NCBI RefSeq assembly: GCF_001678755.1
Contig: NZ_LZDS01000002.1
Coordinates: 35,812-99,811, forward strand
Reading direction: 5' to 3'
From: Acinetobacter gandensis
Lineage (GTDB): Bacteria; Pseudomonadota; Gammaproteobacteria; Pseudomonadales; Moraxellaceae
Length of the DNA: 64,000 nt
The notes beneath the pieces are model-generated. The model was not told the origin of the DNA. It worked only from the letters and a program-made list of their open reading frames with translations, and made no database searches. The position numbers and the translations under genes were made by a program. Positions 24,876 through 33,639 of the stretch are shown here, piece after piece. Numbering within the stretch: position 1 is the stretch's first letter; each line of letters begins with the position of its first letter.

Positions 24876-25547
24876 ATGACGCAGATCATTTCGACAAATA
24901 CATCACTTGAGCATCTACCGCCTTGGCATTTAGATGGGGACGCTTTTATTTTGAATTATTGGGTTTCTCCTTCCTTTATACGTGCAGCACAAGATTTTCG
25001 TTTGGCGCCCTCACCCATCGGGCGAGTGGTACAAGTTTTATTAGTCCGCTACAAACACTCCCCGGTTGGTCCTTATGATGAACTGCTCATTCTGGATCAT
25101 CCTTTAATGAGTAAGCGCCGACTCAGCTCGATTCCTAAAATTTATGTATCTACTCAAATTTCTGTTGATCATGGACAAGCCTTATGGGGTATTCCTAAAG
25201 AGTTGGCAAAATTTGAATGGCAGCAACATGCGCAAGAAATCGTATGTAGCATTAAAGTCCAACAACATGAAATGCGTATTCGCTTAACTAAAACTAGACG
25301 TCTACGTTCTTTCTATATTAATAGTCATCATCTACCTGCTTCTCTTCTAGAAATACGACAAGCGTGGCAAGGTCGGCGTTACCAATTTTCACCACAGTTC
25401 CGTGGACATTTATCCAAACTAATAAATGCTGAATGGGAGAATACCCATGCTCTGTTTCCAGACTTTTCTCAAGCGCGCTATTTACAAAGCTTTTATGTTC
25501 CTCAATTTCATTTGGTCTTTCCTGAAGCGAGCATTCAAACCAAATAA
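24876..25547 (+). CDS. Acetoacetate decarboxylase-like domain protein
   Basis: 223 residues. The pattern PPWHLDGDAFILNYWV, then SPIGRVVQVLLVRYKHSPVGPYDELLIL, PKIYVSTQISVDHGQALWGIPKELAKFEW fits the acetoacetate decarboxylase-like (ADC) superfamily, in which the Schiff-base lysine sits in the G-x-P-K segment. Proteins of this size often act in unknown reactions and not on acetoacetate, and I cannot assign a substrate. No signal peptide. Preceded by A/G-rich sequence; it ends before a long palindrome. Confidence 0.65.
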   Translation: MTQIISTNTSLEHLPPWHLDGDAFILNYWVSPSFIRAAQDFRLAPSPIGRVVQVLLVRYKHSPVGPYDELLILDHPLMSKRRLSSIPKIYVSTQISVDHGQALWGIPKELAKFEWQQHAQEIVCSIKVQQHEMRIRLTKTRRLRSFYINSHHLPASLLEIRQAWQGRRYQFSPQFRGHLSKLINAEWENTHALFPDFSQARYLQSFYVPQFHLVFPEASIQTK

Positions 25548-25584
25548 TTTAACCTTTCAATGGATAGCTTATTTAAATGTATAA

Positions 25585-25614
25585 AAGGTATGGTTTCACG
25601 TGAAACCATACCTT
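25585..25614. terminator. 30-bp perfect palindrome: bidirectional terminator containing a parS-like site
   Basis: A perfect 15+15 inverted repeat between two convergent genes, flanked by A-rich and T-rich sequence, so it can terminate both. Its centre (25592-25607) reads GGTTTCACGTGAAACC, whose inner 14 bases equal the conserved core of bacterial parS centromere sites (TGTTTCACGTGAAACA). Confidence 0.85.
25592..25607. promoter_or_regulatory. parS: parS-like ParB-binding site
   Basis: 14 of 16 bases match the canonical parS palindrome, and the two differences are the outermost, least conserved bases. It lies about 21 kb from oriC, inside the origin-proximal domain where parS sites occur. It doubles as a terminator palindrome. 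Confidence 0.6.
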
Positions 25615-25646
25615 CTTTTATATTGATCATTTAATTTGTGAAGTTC

Positions 25647-26717
25647 TTAGCTACGCTTATCCCAAAATTTGCGGAATTTAGAACTAAACTCAATGACATA
25701 TTTTTTAGCACGATGTGACACAGGGGTTAAATTAACAAAACCATGCGTTTGATCCGTATATTCTTCATAAAAAACTTTAATGCCTTGCTGACGTAATTTA
25801 TGTGAATAAATCTCACCCTCGTCATGCAATACGTCATGCCCAGCCGTCAAAATATAGGCTGGTGCAATACCTGCAACTTTGCCATAGGTAGGGGAAATTA
25901 AAGGATCATCCAAAGCTACATCTTGCTGTTGTTGATATAATGCTGTAACCGTATCAATATCTTGTTCCGTTAATACCAAACCATCTTTATATGCAAAGAA
26001 CGAAGGATGGCGGCTCTTAAAATCCACAACTGGATAAATTAATAACTGGGCTTGTGGCGCAAAAGCTTTTTTCACACTACGCTGCGCAACCACTGTGGCA
26101 ATATTTCCGCCTGCACTGTCACCGGCAACTGCAATTCGATTTTTAAGAATTTTAAATTGGGTGCGATTTTGATATGCCCATGCTAATGCATCTTCACAAA
26201 TTTGAATAAGATGTGCAGGGCTCGCTTCAGGTGTTAACGGATAATCAATACTTAGCACTTGTGCTTTGGCATGTACAGCTAATAAACGGCAAACTTCATC
26301 ATGTGTGTCCAAACTGCCCACCACAAAACCACCACCATGATAAAACACGATCATCGGTAATTTTTTATTTGGTGCTGGATGATAATGTCGGGCGAATACC
26401 GTACCGCTTTGTAAGGGAAGACGTAAGTCTTGAACCAATTTCACTGCTGTAGGCTTTGTTTTAATCGACTCCATTTGCAATTCAAACTGCTTACGTGACT
26501 TCTCATAGTCCATCGTTATGAAGCCAGACTTACCTTGTTTGAGTTGCGCCGCCATCATGCATTTTACCAGCGGATCAAGCTGCGGAAAGATATAAGGATA
26601 GTCGAGTTTTTTCGCAAGACTCTCTTTGGCAAAATTCGGTAAACGATCCAACAAACGTGCAGCAGTCCCCTGCCCTTTATCTTTCAAGTTTTTTAATGAT
26701 TCATTCAAAGCAAACAT
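25647..26717 (-). CDS. Alpha/beta hydrolase, hormone-sensitive-lipase-type esterase
   Basis: About 356 residues. The oxyanion motif HGGGFVVGSLDTHD, the nucleophile elbow GDSAGGN, and the late Asp/His pair (TAGHDVLHDEGEIYS and YTDQTHGFVNL) identify an HSL-family (family IV) carboxylesterase or lipase. No signal peptide, so probably cytoplasmic. An ATG lies at 26738, but the ATG at 26717 has a better Shine-Dalgarno (AAAGGA) and begins MFALNESLKNLK. Convergent with the ADC-like gene across the palindromic terminator. Confidence 0.85.
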   Translation of the reverse strand: MFALNESLKNLKDKGQGTAARLLDRLPNFAKESLAKKLDYPYIFPQLDPLVKCMMAAQLKQGKSGFITMDYEKSRKQFELQMESIKTKPTAVKLVQDLRLPLQSGTVFARHYHPAPNKKLPMIVFYHGGGFVVGSLDTHDEVCRLLAVHAKAQVLSIDYPLTPEASPAHLIQICEDALAWAYQNRTQFKILKNRIAVAGDSAGGNIATVVAQRSVKKAFAPQAQLLIYPVVDFKSRHPSFFAYKDGLVLTEQDIDTVTALYQQQQDVALDDPLISPTYGKVAGIAPAYILTAGHDVLHDEGEIYSHKLRQQGIKVFYEEYTDQTHGFVNLTPVSHRAKKYVIEFSSKFRKFWDKRS

Positions 26718-26917
26718 GCCAAATCCTTTCGTTATCATTCTTCATACTTTCTACATGTTTTGGTCAAATGTGACCATATTCACATACAAGTCCAAACATC
26801 GATATACATAGCGTAGCCGTAGTTAAGCTAATCTTCTTTTATCAGGTTGTCATTGACAATTTACCAAATTTTCACGGGTTGATTTTGCAAACCCACTTTA
26901 GATAAAGGATACCGACC

Positions 26918-27478
26918 ATGGCTAAGAAAATAATTGTTCTGTCCTTGGCGACAGCTTTTTTGGCTGTAGGCTGTGTGGCATTTCCTGAAGATGGCTATTA
27001 CGATGGCCGCTACGATCAGCGTTATGATCAACGCTACGACCGTGGTTATGATTATCGGACTGATCGCCGTTATGATTCACGTTATGAACAAGACCGTCGT
27101 GCTTGGGAACGACAGCAACAACAACGTAATCGTCTTGAGTTAGAACGTAAAAAACAGCAACTTGAGCAGCGTAAGTGGGAACAAAATCGTAAAAATCAGC
27201 AAGATTGGGAACGTCGTAAAAACGAAATCGAACGTCAACGCGCAGAACAACAACGTAAACGTGTTGAAGATGAACGTCGCCAACGTAATGAGCAAAACCG
27301 CCATAAAGCCCAGCAAGAACGGCAGCGTATTGAGCAGCAACGCAATAAAGCAGCAGATGAGCGTAAGAAACGTGCAGAACAATACCGTAAAGAGCGAGAC
27401 AAAGACATCAAAAAGGTTTCTGACCAACAACGTAAAATTGCTGAACAACGACGTCACAATTGGGAAAATCGCCGTTAA
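26918..27478 (+). CDS. Arg/Gln-rich coiled-coil lipoprotein
   Basis: 186 residues. Lipoprotein signal with lipobox LAVGC (Cys about residue 19). The mature part opens with a Tyr/Asp/Arg repeat (YDQRYDQRYDRGYDYRTDRRYDSRYEQ) and continues as a long, highly charged Arg/Gln/Glu/Lys helix, almost certainly a coiled coil, ending in NWENRR. No Cys except the lipid anchor. I know no function for it. A good Shine-Dalgarno (AAAGGA) precedes the ATG. Confidence 0.75.
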   Translation: MAKKIIVLSLATAFLAVGCVAFPEDGYYDGRYDQRYDQRYDRGYDYRTDRRYDSRYEQDRRAWERQQQQRNRLELERKKQQLEQRKWEQNRKNQQDWERRKNEIERQRAEQQRKRVEDERRQRNEQNRHKAQQERQRIEQQRNKAADERKKRAEQYRKERDKDIKKVSDQQRKIAEQRRHNWENRR

Positions 27479-27502
27479 CAGATAAAATCAACATCTATAT
27501 AG

Positions 27503-27533
27503 AAAAGCTCATACGACGTCATGGGCTTTTTTT
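27503..27533 (+). terminator. Terminator after the coiled-coil lipoprotein
   Basis: AAAAGCTCAT / ATGGGCTTTT stem (with a G-U pair) followed by TTTTTTTC. Confidence 0.7.
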
Positions 27534-27592
27534 CTTGTGCACGTGAATCAAGTACGACCATTCAAATCAATTTATCAATAACAACGAACATA

Positions 27593-27635
27593 GAATAAAA
27601 AATAGACAGAAGAGGCATCCTATCTCCTGTCTATT
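27593..27635 (-). terminator. Terminator of the small lipoprotein
   Basis: AATAGACAG / CTGTCTATT stem followed by a U-run on the minus strand, 45 bases after the stop codon at 27680. Confidence 0.75.
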
Positions 27636-27679
27636 CTTGTGCTGAACTGGACATATATCATTCATTCAGCAAATTTGAA

Positions 27680-27925
27680 TTACTCCTGACCTGTTGGCTG
27701 TTGTGCAGCAGGTGCCGCTGGTACAGATTGTACTTCTACCCCTTGAGCTGAAGGATCAGCTTGAACAACTGCACCCGTTTGTTCTGTCGATATTTGTGCT
27801 TCTGCACCTGTGACTTGTTGTGCAGTTTCAGGAGACTCCACAGCTTCTTGCGAACTACAACCCACTGCAAGACCAGCAACACCCATCACAGCAAGTAGTA
27901 AAAGACCGGTTTTTTTCATCATCAT
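27680..27925 (-). CDS. Small lipoprotein
   Basis: 81 residues. Signal MKKTGLLLLAVMGVAGLAVGCSSQ with lipobox LAVGC. The mature ~57 residues are Gln/Ala/Glu/Pro-rich, with low complexity and no fold that I recognise. The ATG could be any of the first three Met codons. Transcribed alone with its own terminator. Function unknown. Confidence 0.7.
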   Translation of the reverse strand: MMMKKTGLLLLAVMGVAGLAVGCSSQEAVESPETAQQVTGAEAQISTEQTGAVVQADPSAQGVEVQSVPAAPAAQQPTGQE

Positions 27926-28257
27926 TTTTTCCTTAATGAATTAAGTCAGTAAAATACATAAAGCGCATAACTCAACTTTACCCCCGACATCATGGGAAAT
28001 TATTTTGTGAAGTTCTCACCTTGTGAGTTGTAGTTTTTACGAGCGGGAGTACAAGTTATGCAATTTTTTATTAATTGTTTAAAAGGCGAAGTATATAAAA
28101 GATAAAGCGCAGACCTGTATCTCAGCACATTGTTATTCATGCGTTTTTAAACTAAATTACGGCCTTTTGAAGTAAGCTGACAGAATTTATAAATAAATAG
28201 AAAAGCCACAAAAATTGCAGCTCAGTTACCTAATGTATTGATTTGAAATATTTTGAA

Positions 28258-28289
28258 CAAAAAAAAGCCTGCTTATGAGAGAAGCAGGC
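28258..28289 (-). terminator. Orphan minus-strand terminator
   Basis: GCCTGCTT / AAGCAGGC stem with a U-run on the minus strand. No gene ends here. Confidence 0.75.
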
Positions 28290-28439
28290 CATGAAAAACA
28301 CATTCTAAAATATAGAAGAAACTACAGCGATAGAATCTGAAAACAATAATAGGGTTTCATTAATATTTTGAGAAATACTTTATAAAACTGATATTAAGAG
28401 TTTTTATGTATAAATATTAACCAGTATAGTATTTGGGCA

Positions 28440-28590
28440 AAAAAAAATGCCGATTCTTGGGGGATCGGCATAAAAAAAATATTTTTTTAAATTGGTGGTA
28501 GTCACCATATCCCTCTCTCCAGTAGATATGGTCACTTCCAATGTAGGCATTATCTTCGTTCTTCAGCTGAATGAGAAAACGTTAAAATTC
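28440..28590 (-). ncRNA. Candidate small RNA ending at an orphan terminator
   Basis: On the minus strand, ATGCCGAT / ATCGGCAT followed by nine U residues (28440-28471) is a strong terminator. Upstream of it are a hairpin (28501-28533) and a possible promoter, TTAAGA, 17 bases, TATATA, near 28598-28626. The predicted transcript would be about 150 bases. A short stop-to-stop frame without ATG also runs here but looks accidental. Confidence 0.4.
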
Positions 28591-28735
28591 ATCGTATATA
28601 TTCACGATTCCGATTATTCTTAAGATTACCATTCAAATCAATAATTTATAAATTCATAATTTATCGTAGATTTTTTTCATTTTTCCGCTTCTTATCATTT
28701 ATTAGATAAAAAATCGCAATTAATCGTGTACTTCG

Positions 28736-28763
28736 CTTGAATTTTTTACCCTTGCCCCGATTT
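28736..28763 (+). promoter_or_regulatory. Heat-shock (sigma-32-type) promoter of grpE
   Basis: CTTGAAT, 12 bases, CCCCGATTT closely follows the sigma-32 consensus (CTTGAAA, 11-17 bases, CCCCATnT), about 110 bases ahead of grpE. Confidence 0.65.
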
Positions 28764-28872
28764 CTTGTATTAATCATGAATTCAAAACGCATGGCAGTTT
28801 GCTTTGATGTTGTTTGAACGCATAGCTATAAGGACTGACATGTTTAAGAACCCATTTAAACGGAGTAAATCA

Positions 28873-29418
28873 ATGGCGACTGAGCAAAACCAAGAAGCTC
28901 AAGATCTTCAACCCGAGCAAGCAACAGAACAACAAGCCGCTCAAGCTGAAACTGAGCAAGCTGAAGTTACCGTTGAATCTTTGCAAGAACAGATTGCTCA
29001 GCTTGAAGGTGACTTAAAGCTAGAAAAAGCACGCACAGCAAATGCAGTGTACGAAGCACAAAAAAGTGTTGAACGCATCCAACGTGAGTCTGAAAAACAT
29101 AAAGACACCGTTTTAGAAAAGTTTGCGAAACAACTCTTGGATTCTGTCGATAACCTTGAACGTGCAATTGCAGCTGTCGGCGACGAAAAATCAGCATTGT
29201 CTGAAGGTGTTGAACTGACGCTTAAATCGTTATTAACAACACTTGAAAAATTTGGTGTGGTTGCTGTTGATACAGCAAACGGTTTCAACGCTGACTTACA
29301 TCAAGCTGTCGGTATCGACCCAAATGCAAAAGCCAACGAAATTGGCACAGTATTACAAAAGGGCTATAGCCTAAATGGTCGTTTATTACGTCCAGCAATG
29401 GTTATGGTTGGCGCATAA
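28873..29418 (+). CDS. grpE: Nucleotide exchange factor for DnaK
   Basis: About 181 residues from ATG 28873 ([12 protein letters not shown]), preceded by GGAG at good spacing. In-frame ATGs at 28807 and 28840 are also open; the latter has AAGGA upstream. GrpE frees ADP from DnaK. Visible: an acidic, Gln-rich disordered N-terminus, a long helix ([37 protein letters not shown]), then [16 protein letters not shown], the beta-wing start (LHQAVG) and the family signature ending [17 protein letters not shown]. It is directly upstream of dnaK, and both carry heat-shock-like promoters. Confidence 0.93.
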   Translation: MATEQNQEAQDLQPEQATEQQAAQAETEQAEVTVESLQEQIAQLEGDLKLEKARTANAVYEAQKSVERIQRESEKHKDTVLEKFAKQLLDSVDNLERAIAAVGDEKSALSEGVELTLKSLLTTLEKFGVVAVDTANGFNADLHQAVGIDPNAKANEIGTVLQKGYSLNGRLLRPAMVMVGA

Positions 29419-29462
29419 GACCAAGAAATTCGAGAGTTTTTGAAAAATTTTCCAGAAAATTA

Positions 29463-29490
29463 CTTGAAAATTTTTGATTGGCTCTCATAT
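29463..29490 (+). promoter_or_regulatory. Heat-shock (sigma-32-type) promoter of dnaK
   Basis: CTTGAAA, 13 bases, TCTCATAT in the grpE-dnaK gap matches the sigma-32 pattern well, so dnaK may be expressed both from grpE read-through and its own promoter. Confidence 0.55.
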
Positions 29491-29516
29491 CGGATAACAA
29501 GTAAATCCCTTTTTAT

Positions 29517-29535
29517 TTCCCTTTGAGAAAGGGAA
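29517..29535. repeat. Short intergenic palindrome
   Basis: TTCCCTTTGAGAAAGGGAA, a relative of the palindrome at 10901-10921; it lies in the untranslated leader of dnaK. Confidence 0.5.
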
Positions 29536-29573
29536 GAATTTGGGAATAAAAGAATTTTAGAGGAAACATCCAA

Positions 29574-31517
29574 ATGGCGAAAATCATTGGTATTGACTTA
29601 GGTACAACTAACTCTTGCGTAGCAGTACTTGAAGGCGACAAAGTTAAAGTAATTGACAACGCTGAAGGCGCACGTACAACTCCATCTATTATTGCGTATA
29701 AAGATGGCGAAATCCTTGTAGGTCAATCTGCGAAACGTCAAGCAGTAACCAACCCTAAAAACACATTGTTCGCGATCAAACGTTTGATCGGTCGTAAGTA
29801 CCAAGACCAAGCGGTTCAAAAAGACATCGGTCTTGTACCTTACAAAATTATCCAAGCAGACAATGGCGATGCTTGGGTTGATGTAAACGATAAGAAACTT
29901 GCGCCACAGCAAATCTCTGCTGAAATCTTGAAAAAGATGAAAAAAACAGCTGAAGATTACCTAGGCGAAACAGTAACTGAAGCAGTTATTACTGTTCCTG
30001 CTTACTTCAACGATGCGCAGCGTCAAGCAACTAAAGATGCAGGTAAAATTGCAGGTTTAGAAGTTAAACGTATCATCAACGAACCAACTGCAGCTGCACT
30101 TGCGTTCGGTATGGACAAAAAAGAAGGCGACCGTAAAGTTGCTGTATACGACTTGGGTGGTGGTACTTTCGACGTATCAATCATTGAAATCGCTGACCTT
30201 GATGGCGACCAACAAATCGAAGTATTGTCTACAAACGGTGATACATTCCTTGGTGGTGAAGACTTTGATAACGCGTTAATTGAATTCTTAGTTGAAGAAT
30301 TTAAGAAAGAGCAAAGCGTAAACTTGAAACAAGATCCGCTTGCACTTCAACGTTTAAAAGAAGCTGCTGAAAAAGCAAAAATCGAGCTTTCTTCTTCGAA
30401 TGCAACAGAAATCAACCTTCCATACATCACAGCAGATGCGACTGGTCCTAAACACTTAGTGATCAATGTGACTCGCTCTAAACTTGAAGGTTTGGTTGCT
30501 GACTTGGTTGCTCGTACAATTGAACCATGTAAGATTGCACTCAAAGATGCAGGTCTTTCAACCTCTGACATCTCTGACGTAATCTTGGTCGGTGGTCAGT
30601 CTCGTATGCCACTTGTACAACAAAAAGTACAAGAGTTCTTCGGACGTGAACCACGTAAAGACGTGAACCCAGATGAAGCTGTAGCAATGGGTGCTGCGAT
30701 TCAAGGTGCTGTACTTTCAGGTGACAAAACTGACGTACTTCTTCTTGACGTTACGCCGTTGACACTTGGTATCGAAACTATGGGTGGCGTGTTAACAGCG
30801 ATCATCGAGAAAAACACCACGATTCCTGCGAAGAAATCTCAAGTGTTCTCAACTGCTGCTGACAACCAACCTGCTGTAGACATTTCTGTGTTCCAAGGTG
30901 AACGTAAAATGGCGCAGCAAAACAAATTGTTAGGTAACTTCCAATTAGGCGACATCCCACCTGCTCCACGTGGTGTGCCACAAATTGAAGTATCCTTCGA
31001 CATCAACGCTGACGGTATCTTGAAAGTATCTGCGAAAGATAAGAGCACTGGTAAAGAGCAATCAATCCAGATTAAAGCAAACTCAGGTTTGTCTGATGCT
31101 GAAATCGAAGCAATGATCAAAGATGCTGAAGCGAATGCTGAAGAAGATCGTAAATTTGAAGAGTTAGCGAAAGCACGTAACGAAGCTGATGCACTTGTAT
31201 CTTCTGCTCAAAAAGCAGTTAAAGATTTGGGCGAACAAGTGACTGCAGACGAAAAAACTGCAATTGAAACTGCAACAGCTGAACTTGAAGCTTCTACCAA
31301 AGAAAATGACGTAGAAGACATCAAAGCGAAAACTGAAGCACTTCAAAACATTATTATGCCGATCACTCAACGTGCATATGAAGCAGCTCAAGGTCAAGGT
31401 GGCGCTGAAGGTTTTGATCCGAATGCATTCCAAGGTGGCGATGCCGGTCAATCTCAAAAAGCGGACGATGGCGTAGTTGATGCTGAGTTCACTGAAGTTA
31501 AAGATGACAAAAAATAA
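29574..31517 (+). CDS. dnaK: Hsp70 chaperone DnaK
   Basis: 647 residues. ATPase domain with [13 protein letters not shown] (phosphate 1), [14 protein letters not shown] (phosphate 2) and [11 protein letters not shown]; the linker [14 protein letters not shown]; a substrate-binding domain and a helical lid ending in a Gly/Gln-rich tail ([14 protein letters not shown]) and [12 protein letters not shown]. All as expected for the general cytoplasmic folding chaperone. Starts at ATG 29574 after GAGGAAAC. No dnaJ follows; the next plus-strand gene is a metalloprotease beyond a terminator, so dnaJ must lie elsewhere. Confidence 0.97.
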   Translation: MAKIIGIDLGTTNSCVAVLEGDKVKVIDNAEGARTTPSIIAYKDGEILVGQSAKRQAVTNPKNTLFAIKRLIGRKYQDQAVQKDIGLVPYKIIQADNGDAWVDVNDKKLAPQQISAEILKKMKKTAEDYLGETVTEAVITVPAYFNDAQRQATKDAGKIAGLEVKRIINEPTAAALAFGMDKKEGDRKVAVYDLGGGTFDVSIIEIADLDGDQQIEVLSTNGDTFLGGEDFDNALIEFLVEEFKKEQSVNLKQDPLALQRLKEAAEKAKIELSSSNATEINLPYITADATGPKHLVINVTRSKLEGLVADLVARTIEPCKIALKDAGLSTSDISDVILVGGQSRMPLVQQKVQEFFGREPRKDVNPDEAVAMGAAIQGAVLSGDKTDVLLLDVTPLTLGIETMGGVLTAIIEKNTTIPAKKSQVFSTAADNQPAVDISVFQGERKMAQQNKLLGNFQLGDIPPAPRGVPQIEVSFDINADGILKVSAKDKSTGKEQSIQIKANSGLSDAEIEAMIKDAEANAEEDRKFEELAKARNEADALVSSAQKAVKDLGEQVTADEKTAIETATAELEASTKENDVEDIKAKTEALQNIIMPITQRAYEAAQGQGGAEGFDPNAFQGGDAGQSQKADDGVVDAEFTEVKDDKK

Positions 31518-31534
31518 TTTGTCGCTTTAAATCA

Positions 31535-31563
31535 AAAAACCGCGCGCAAGCGCGGTTTTTTTT
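31535..31563 (+). terminator. dnaK terminator
   Basis: ACCGCG / CGCGGT stem with a long T-run right after dnaK. Confidence 0.9.
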
Positions 31564-31693
31564 ATGCTATTCATTCAACAAGTTTAATGAAGACAACGGA
31601 TAAGATTAAAAAGCTAATTCAAATAAAAGCTGAGTTCCCAATTGATTAGACTTCAGCTACATTATTAAAAAAATAAAGACTTCATACTACGCC

Positions 31694-32605
31694 ATGCGTT
31701 TTATATATATTCTAGTATTTGTACTGATGAGCCTGTTTTGGGTTGTTCAAACTCAAAACCATCCGCAACTTCGCTTCAATTCGGCTTGGGATCGGATCAC
31801 TCACCCTTTCGACACACGATTACGTTTTCGTGTCAGCGATGTCGACCCACGTTTTGGTTTAAGTCAGACAGAGGTCATTCAGCTGAGTAAAGAAGCAATG
31901 GAAATTTGGCATCAAGGCACCAATAAAGATTTTTTTGTGTATGACCCCAAGGCAAAACTAACCATTCGCTTAATTTATGATAATCGACAAGACCATTACA
32001 ACGCTTATAAAAAAGCACAGCAAAAGCTAAATAAAGAAAAACAACAAAATGATTTACATGCAGAAAATTTATCAAACTCACGACAATCATTAGCACAGCA
32101 AGAGGCTCAACTACGCTCCCGACAAGTCATGCTACATGCTGAAGCTGCTCGACTTAAACAGGAATATGCAAGTTGGAGTCGCATAGAGCAACGCCATGGT
32201 GAGAATTTACAACGCATTCAGCAACAGCTCATCAGTGTTCGAGATCAAGCTGCACAACTAGACCATGAAATTGATGCGTTCAATCAACAAAATAACGAAT
32301 TCAATCTACAAGTCTCCAGCTTTAATCAAAAGATTGATCAATACAATGCTGGTGTGATCCAAGCCAGTCAGCGTTTCCCTGCCCGAGAGTTTCACAAAGG
32401 CGTCTTTATGGGAGATCAAATCCAGATCTATCAATTTGATGCCGAAGCAGATTTACGTCTTACACTCGCGCATGAATTAGGCCATGCATTAGGCTTAGGC
32501 CATCATCAAGACCCCGCGGCCCTAATGTATCCTATTTTGGGTGCTCAACAATTGGAAGGTTTTAAATTAATGCCTGCTGACCAAACACTGCTTTATTATC
32601 GTTAA
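31694..32605 (+). CDS. Matrixin-type zinc metalloprotease with coiled-coil insert
   Basis: 303 residues. The N-terminal hydrophobic stretch (about 1-20) is a signal anchor or signal peptide. The C-terminal part has the metzincin zinc motif HELGHALGLGH (about residue 259) with a Met-turn-like ALMYP nine residues on, as in matrixins. In between (about 100-210) is a Gln/Lys/Glu/Arg-rich helical segment with heptad character, unusual for a matrixin and suggesting an extended periplasmic domain. Substrate unknown. Transcribed alone. Confidence 0.8.
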   Translation: MRFIYILVFVLMSLFWVVQTQNHPQLRFNSAWDRITHPFDTRLRFRVSDVDPRFGLSQTEVIQLSKEAMEIWHQGTNKDFFVYDPKAKLTIRLIYDNRQDHYNAYKKAQQKLNKEKQQNDLHAENLSNSRQSLAQQEAQLRSRQVMLHAEAARLKQEYASWSRIEQRHGENLQRIQQQLISVRDQAAQLDHEIDAFNQQNNEFNLQVSSFNQKIDQYNAGVIQASQRFPAREFHKGVFMGDQIQIYQFDAEADLRLTLAHELGHALGLGHHQDPAALMYPILGAQQLEGFKLMPADQTLLYYR

Positions 32606-32736
32606 TCTTTCAAACGTAATAAAAATCCCATACATTTTATAAGCCTATATAGGCTTTCTTAAACAAAAAACCGTCATTTCATGTTATTGTGATTGTGCAA
32701 TAATTTCTTATTTATAACCCATCCGTGGAGAGCAAT

Positions 32737-33102
32737 GTGAGTTACTACCATATCTTAATTGAAGTGAATGACCACATCAGCACGATTGAACAAACTCGCG
32801 ATATTGAACTATTTGATATCACTGAAATTCAACCTTATCTCCATTCAGTGCTTTTACCCTATTTTAACGAGCAACTGATTGAACTTGAGGATGATAATCT
32901 TGAGTTTAAAGATGTGTTACATCTCAAAGTAAAGCAAACTTTATTACCTATTAATGACCTGATTGAAGAAGAACAACGCCTGCTACCAAGTGATACGGAT
33001 ATTACGATTTCAGCTTATGAAATTTTTAATAATCATGAATTAAGTCAAGATGTGACTACTGTTATTTTAGATGTACTTGAAGCGTTAAAGTTTGAAGCTT
33101 AA
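32737..33102 (+). CDS. Conserved hypothetical acidic protein
   Basis: About 121 residues from the GTG at 32737 (another GTG at 32725 is in frame; the Shine-Dalgarno GGAGAG fits the later one). Sequence YYHILIEVNDHISTIEQTRDIELFDI and LLPYFNEQLIELEDDNLEF, acidic, no membrane segments, no Cys, no motif I recognise. It precedes a terminator and is convergent with erpA. I do not know its function. Confidence 0.65.
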   Translation: MSYYHILIEVNDHISTIEQTRDIELFDITEIQPYLHSVLLPYFNEQLIELEDDNLEFKDVLHLKVKQTLLPINDLIEEEQRLLPSDTDITISAYEIFNNHELSQDVTTVILDVLEALKFEA

Positions 33103-33118
33103 GCCTTTGCTTAGACAT

Positions 33119-33147
33119 TAAAAAAGCCCTCACAAGAGGGCTTTTTT
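33119..33147. terminator. Bidirectional terminator
   Basis: AAAAAAGCCCTC / GAGGGCTTTTTT stem shared by the hypothetical gene at 32737 and the convergent erpA. Confidence 0.85.
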
Positions 33148-33168
33148 ATGGCTCATCAGATCAATCCG

Positions 33169-33504
33169 TTAGATTGAGAATGATGATCCGCAACCACAGG
33201 TCGTTGTTGCATTCGGGTTTTGTACTACAAAACGAGAACCTTCTAAACCCTCAAGATAATCAACAACTGAACCAACGAGATACTGATAGCTAAGTGAATC
33301 GACTAACATTTTCACATCATCATTCACAAATTCAGCATCATCTTCATTTTGGCTTTCTGCGAAATTAAAACCATAAGAGAAACCTGAGCAACCACCACCT
33401 GTTACATATACACGTAACATTAGGTCTTGGTTACCTTCACTGTCACGCAATTGGCGTACTTTATTGGCAGCGTTGTCAGTCAGCACAAGTGCTTGAGCAT
33501 TCAT
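33169..33504 (-). CDS. erpA: Iron-sulfur cluster insertion protein ErpA
   Basis: 111 residues of A-type iron-sulfur carrier: [35 protein letters not shown] with the first Cys, then the C-terminal CGCG pair ([11 protein letters not shown]). The three cysteines that hold the cluster are present. ErpA delivers [Fe-S] to enzymes such as those of isoprenoid synthesis. The length and C-terminus fit ErpA better than IscA. Confidence 0.92.
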   Translation of the reverse strand: MNAQALVLTDNAANKVRQLRDSEGNQDLMLRVYVTGGGCSGFSYGFNFAESQNEDDAEFVNDDVKMLVDSLSYQYLVGSVVDYLEGLEGSRFVVQNPNATTTCGCGSSFSI

Positions 33505-33639
33505 GATGGATTCCTCTGAGTCATTTGGATGTCTTTAAAAAAGAAAAGACCATATTTCAAGTATAACATACTCAATATATGGTCAGTCTTGGCAGTTTAA
33601 AGTTAAATCAGAGTATTTTTATCAAGATTTACTTTTAGC

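Larger units (their letters stand above)
27926..28735. other. Gene desert with two minus-strand terminators
   Basis: About 800 bases with no credible protein gene. It contains terminators at 28258-28289 and 28440-28473 that both read on the minus strand, and a further hairpin at 28501-28533. These fit one or two short minus-strand RNAs. Confidence 0.5.

Noticed and set aside
27140..27485. Long frames overlapping the Arg/Gln lipoprotein in two other readings
   Set aside because: Produced by the repetitive codon composition of the real gene, which has a signal peptide and Shine-Dalgarno.
30960..30985. CCACGTGG in dnaK as a third parS site
   Set aside because: Only the central eight bases fit; the flanks of parS (TGTT/AACA) are missing. 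The CCACGTGG at 16688-16695 was rejected for the same reason.
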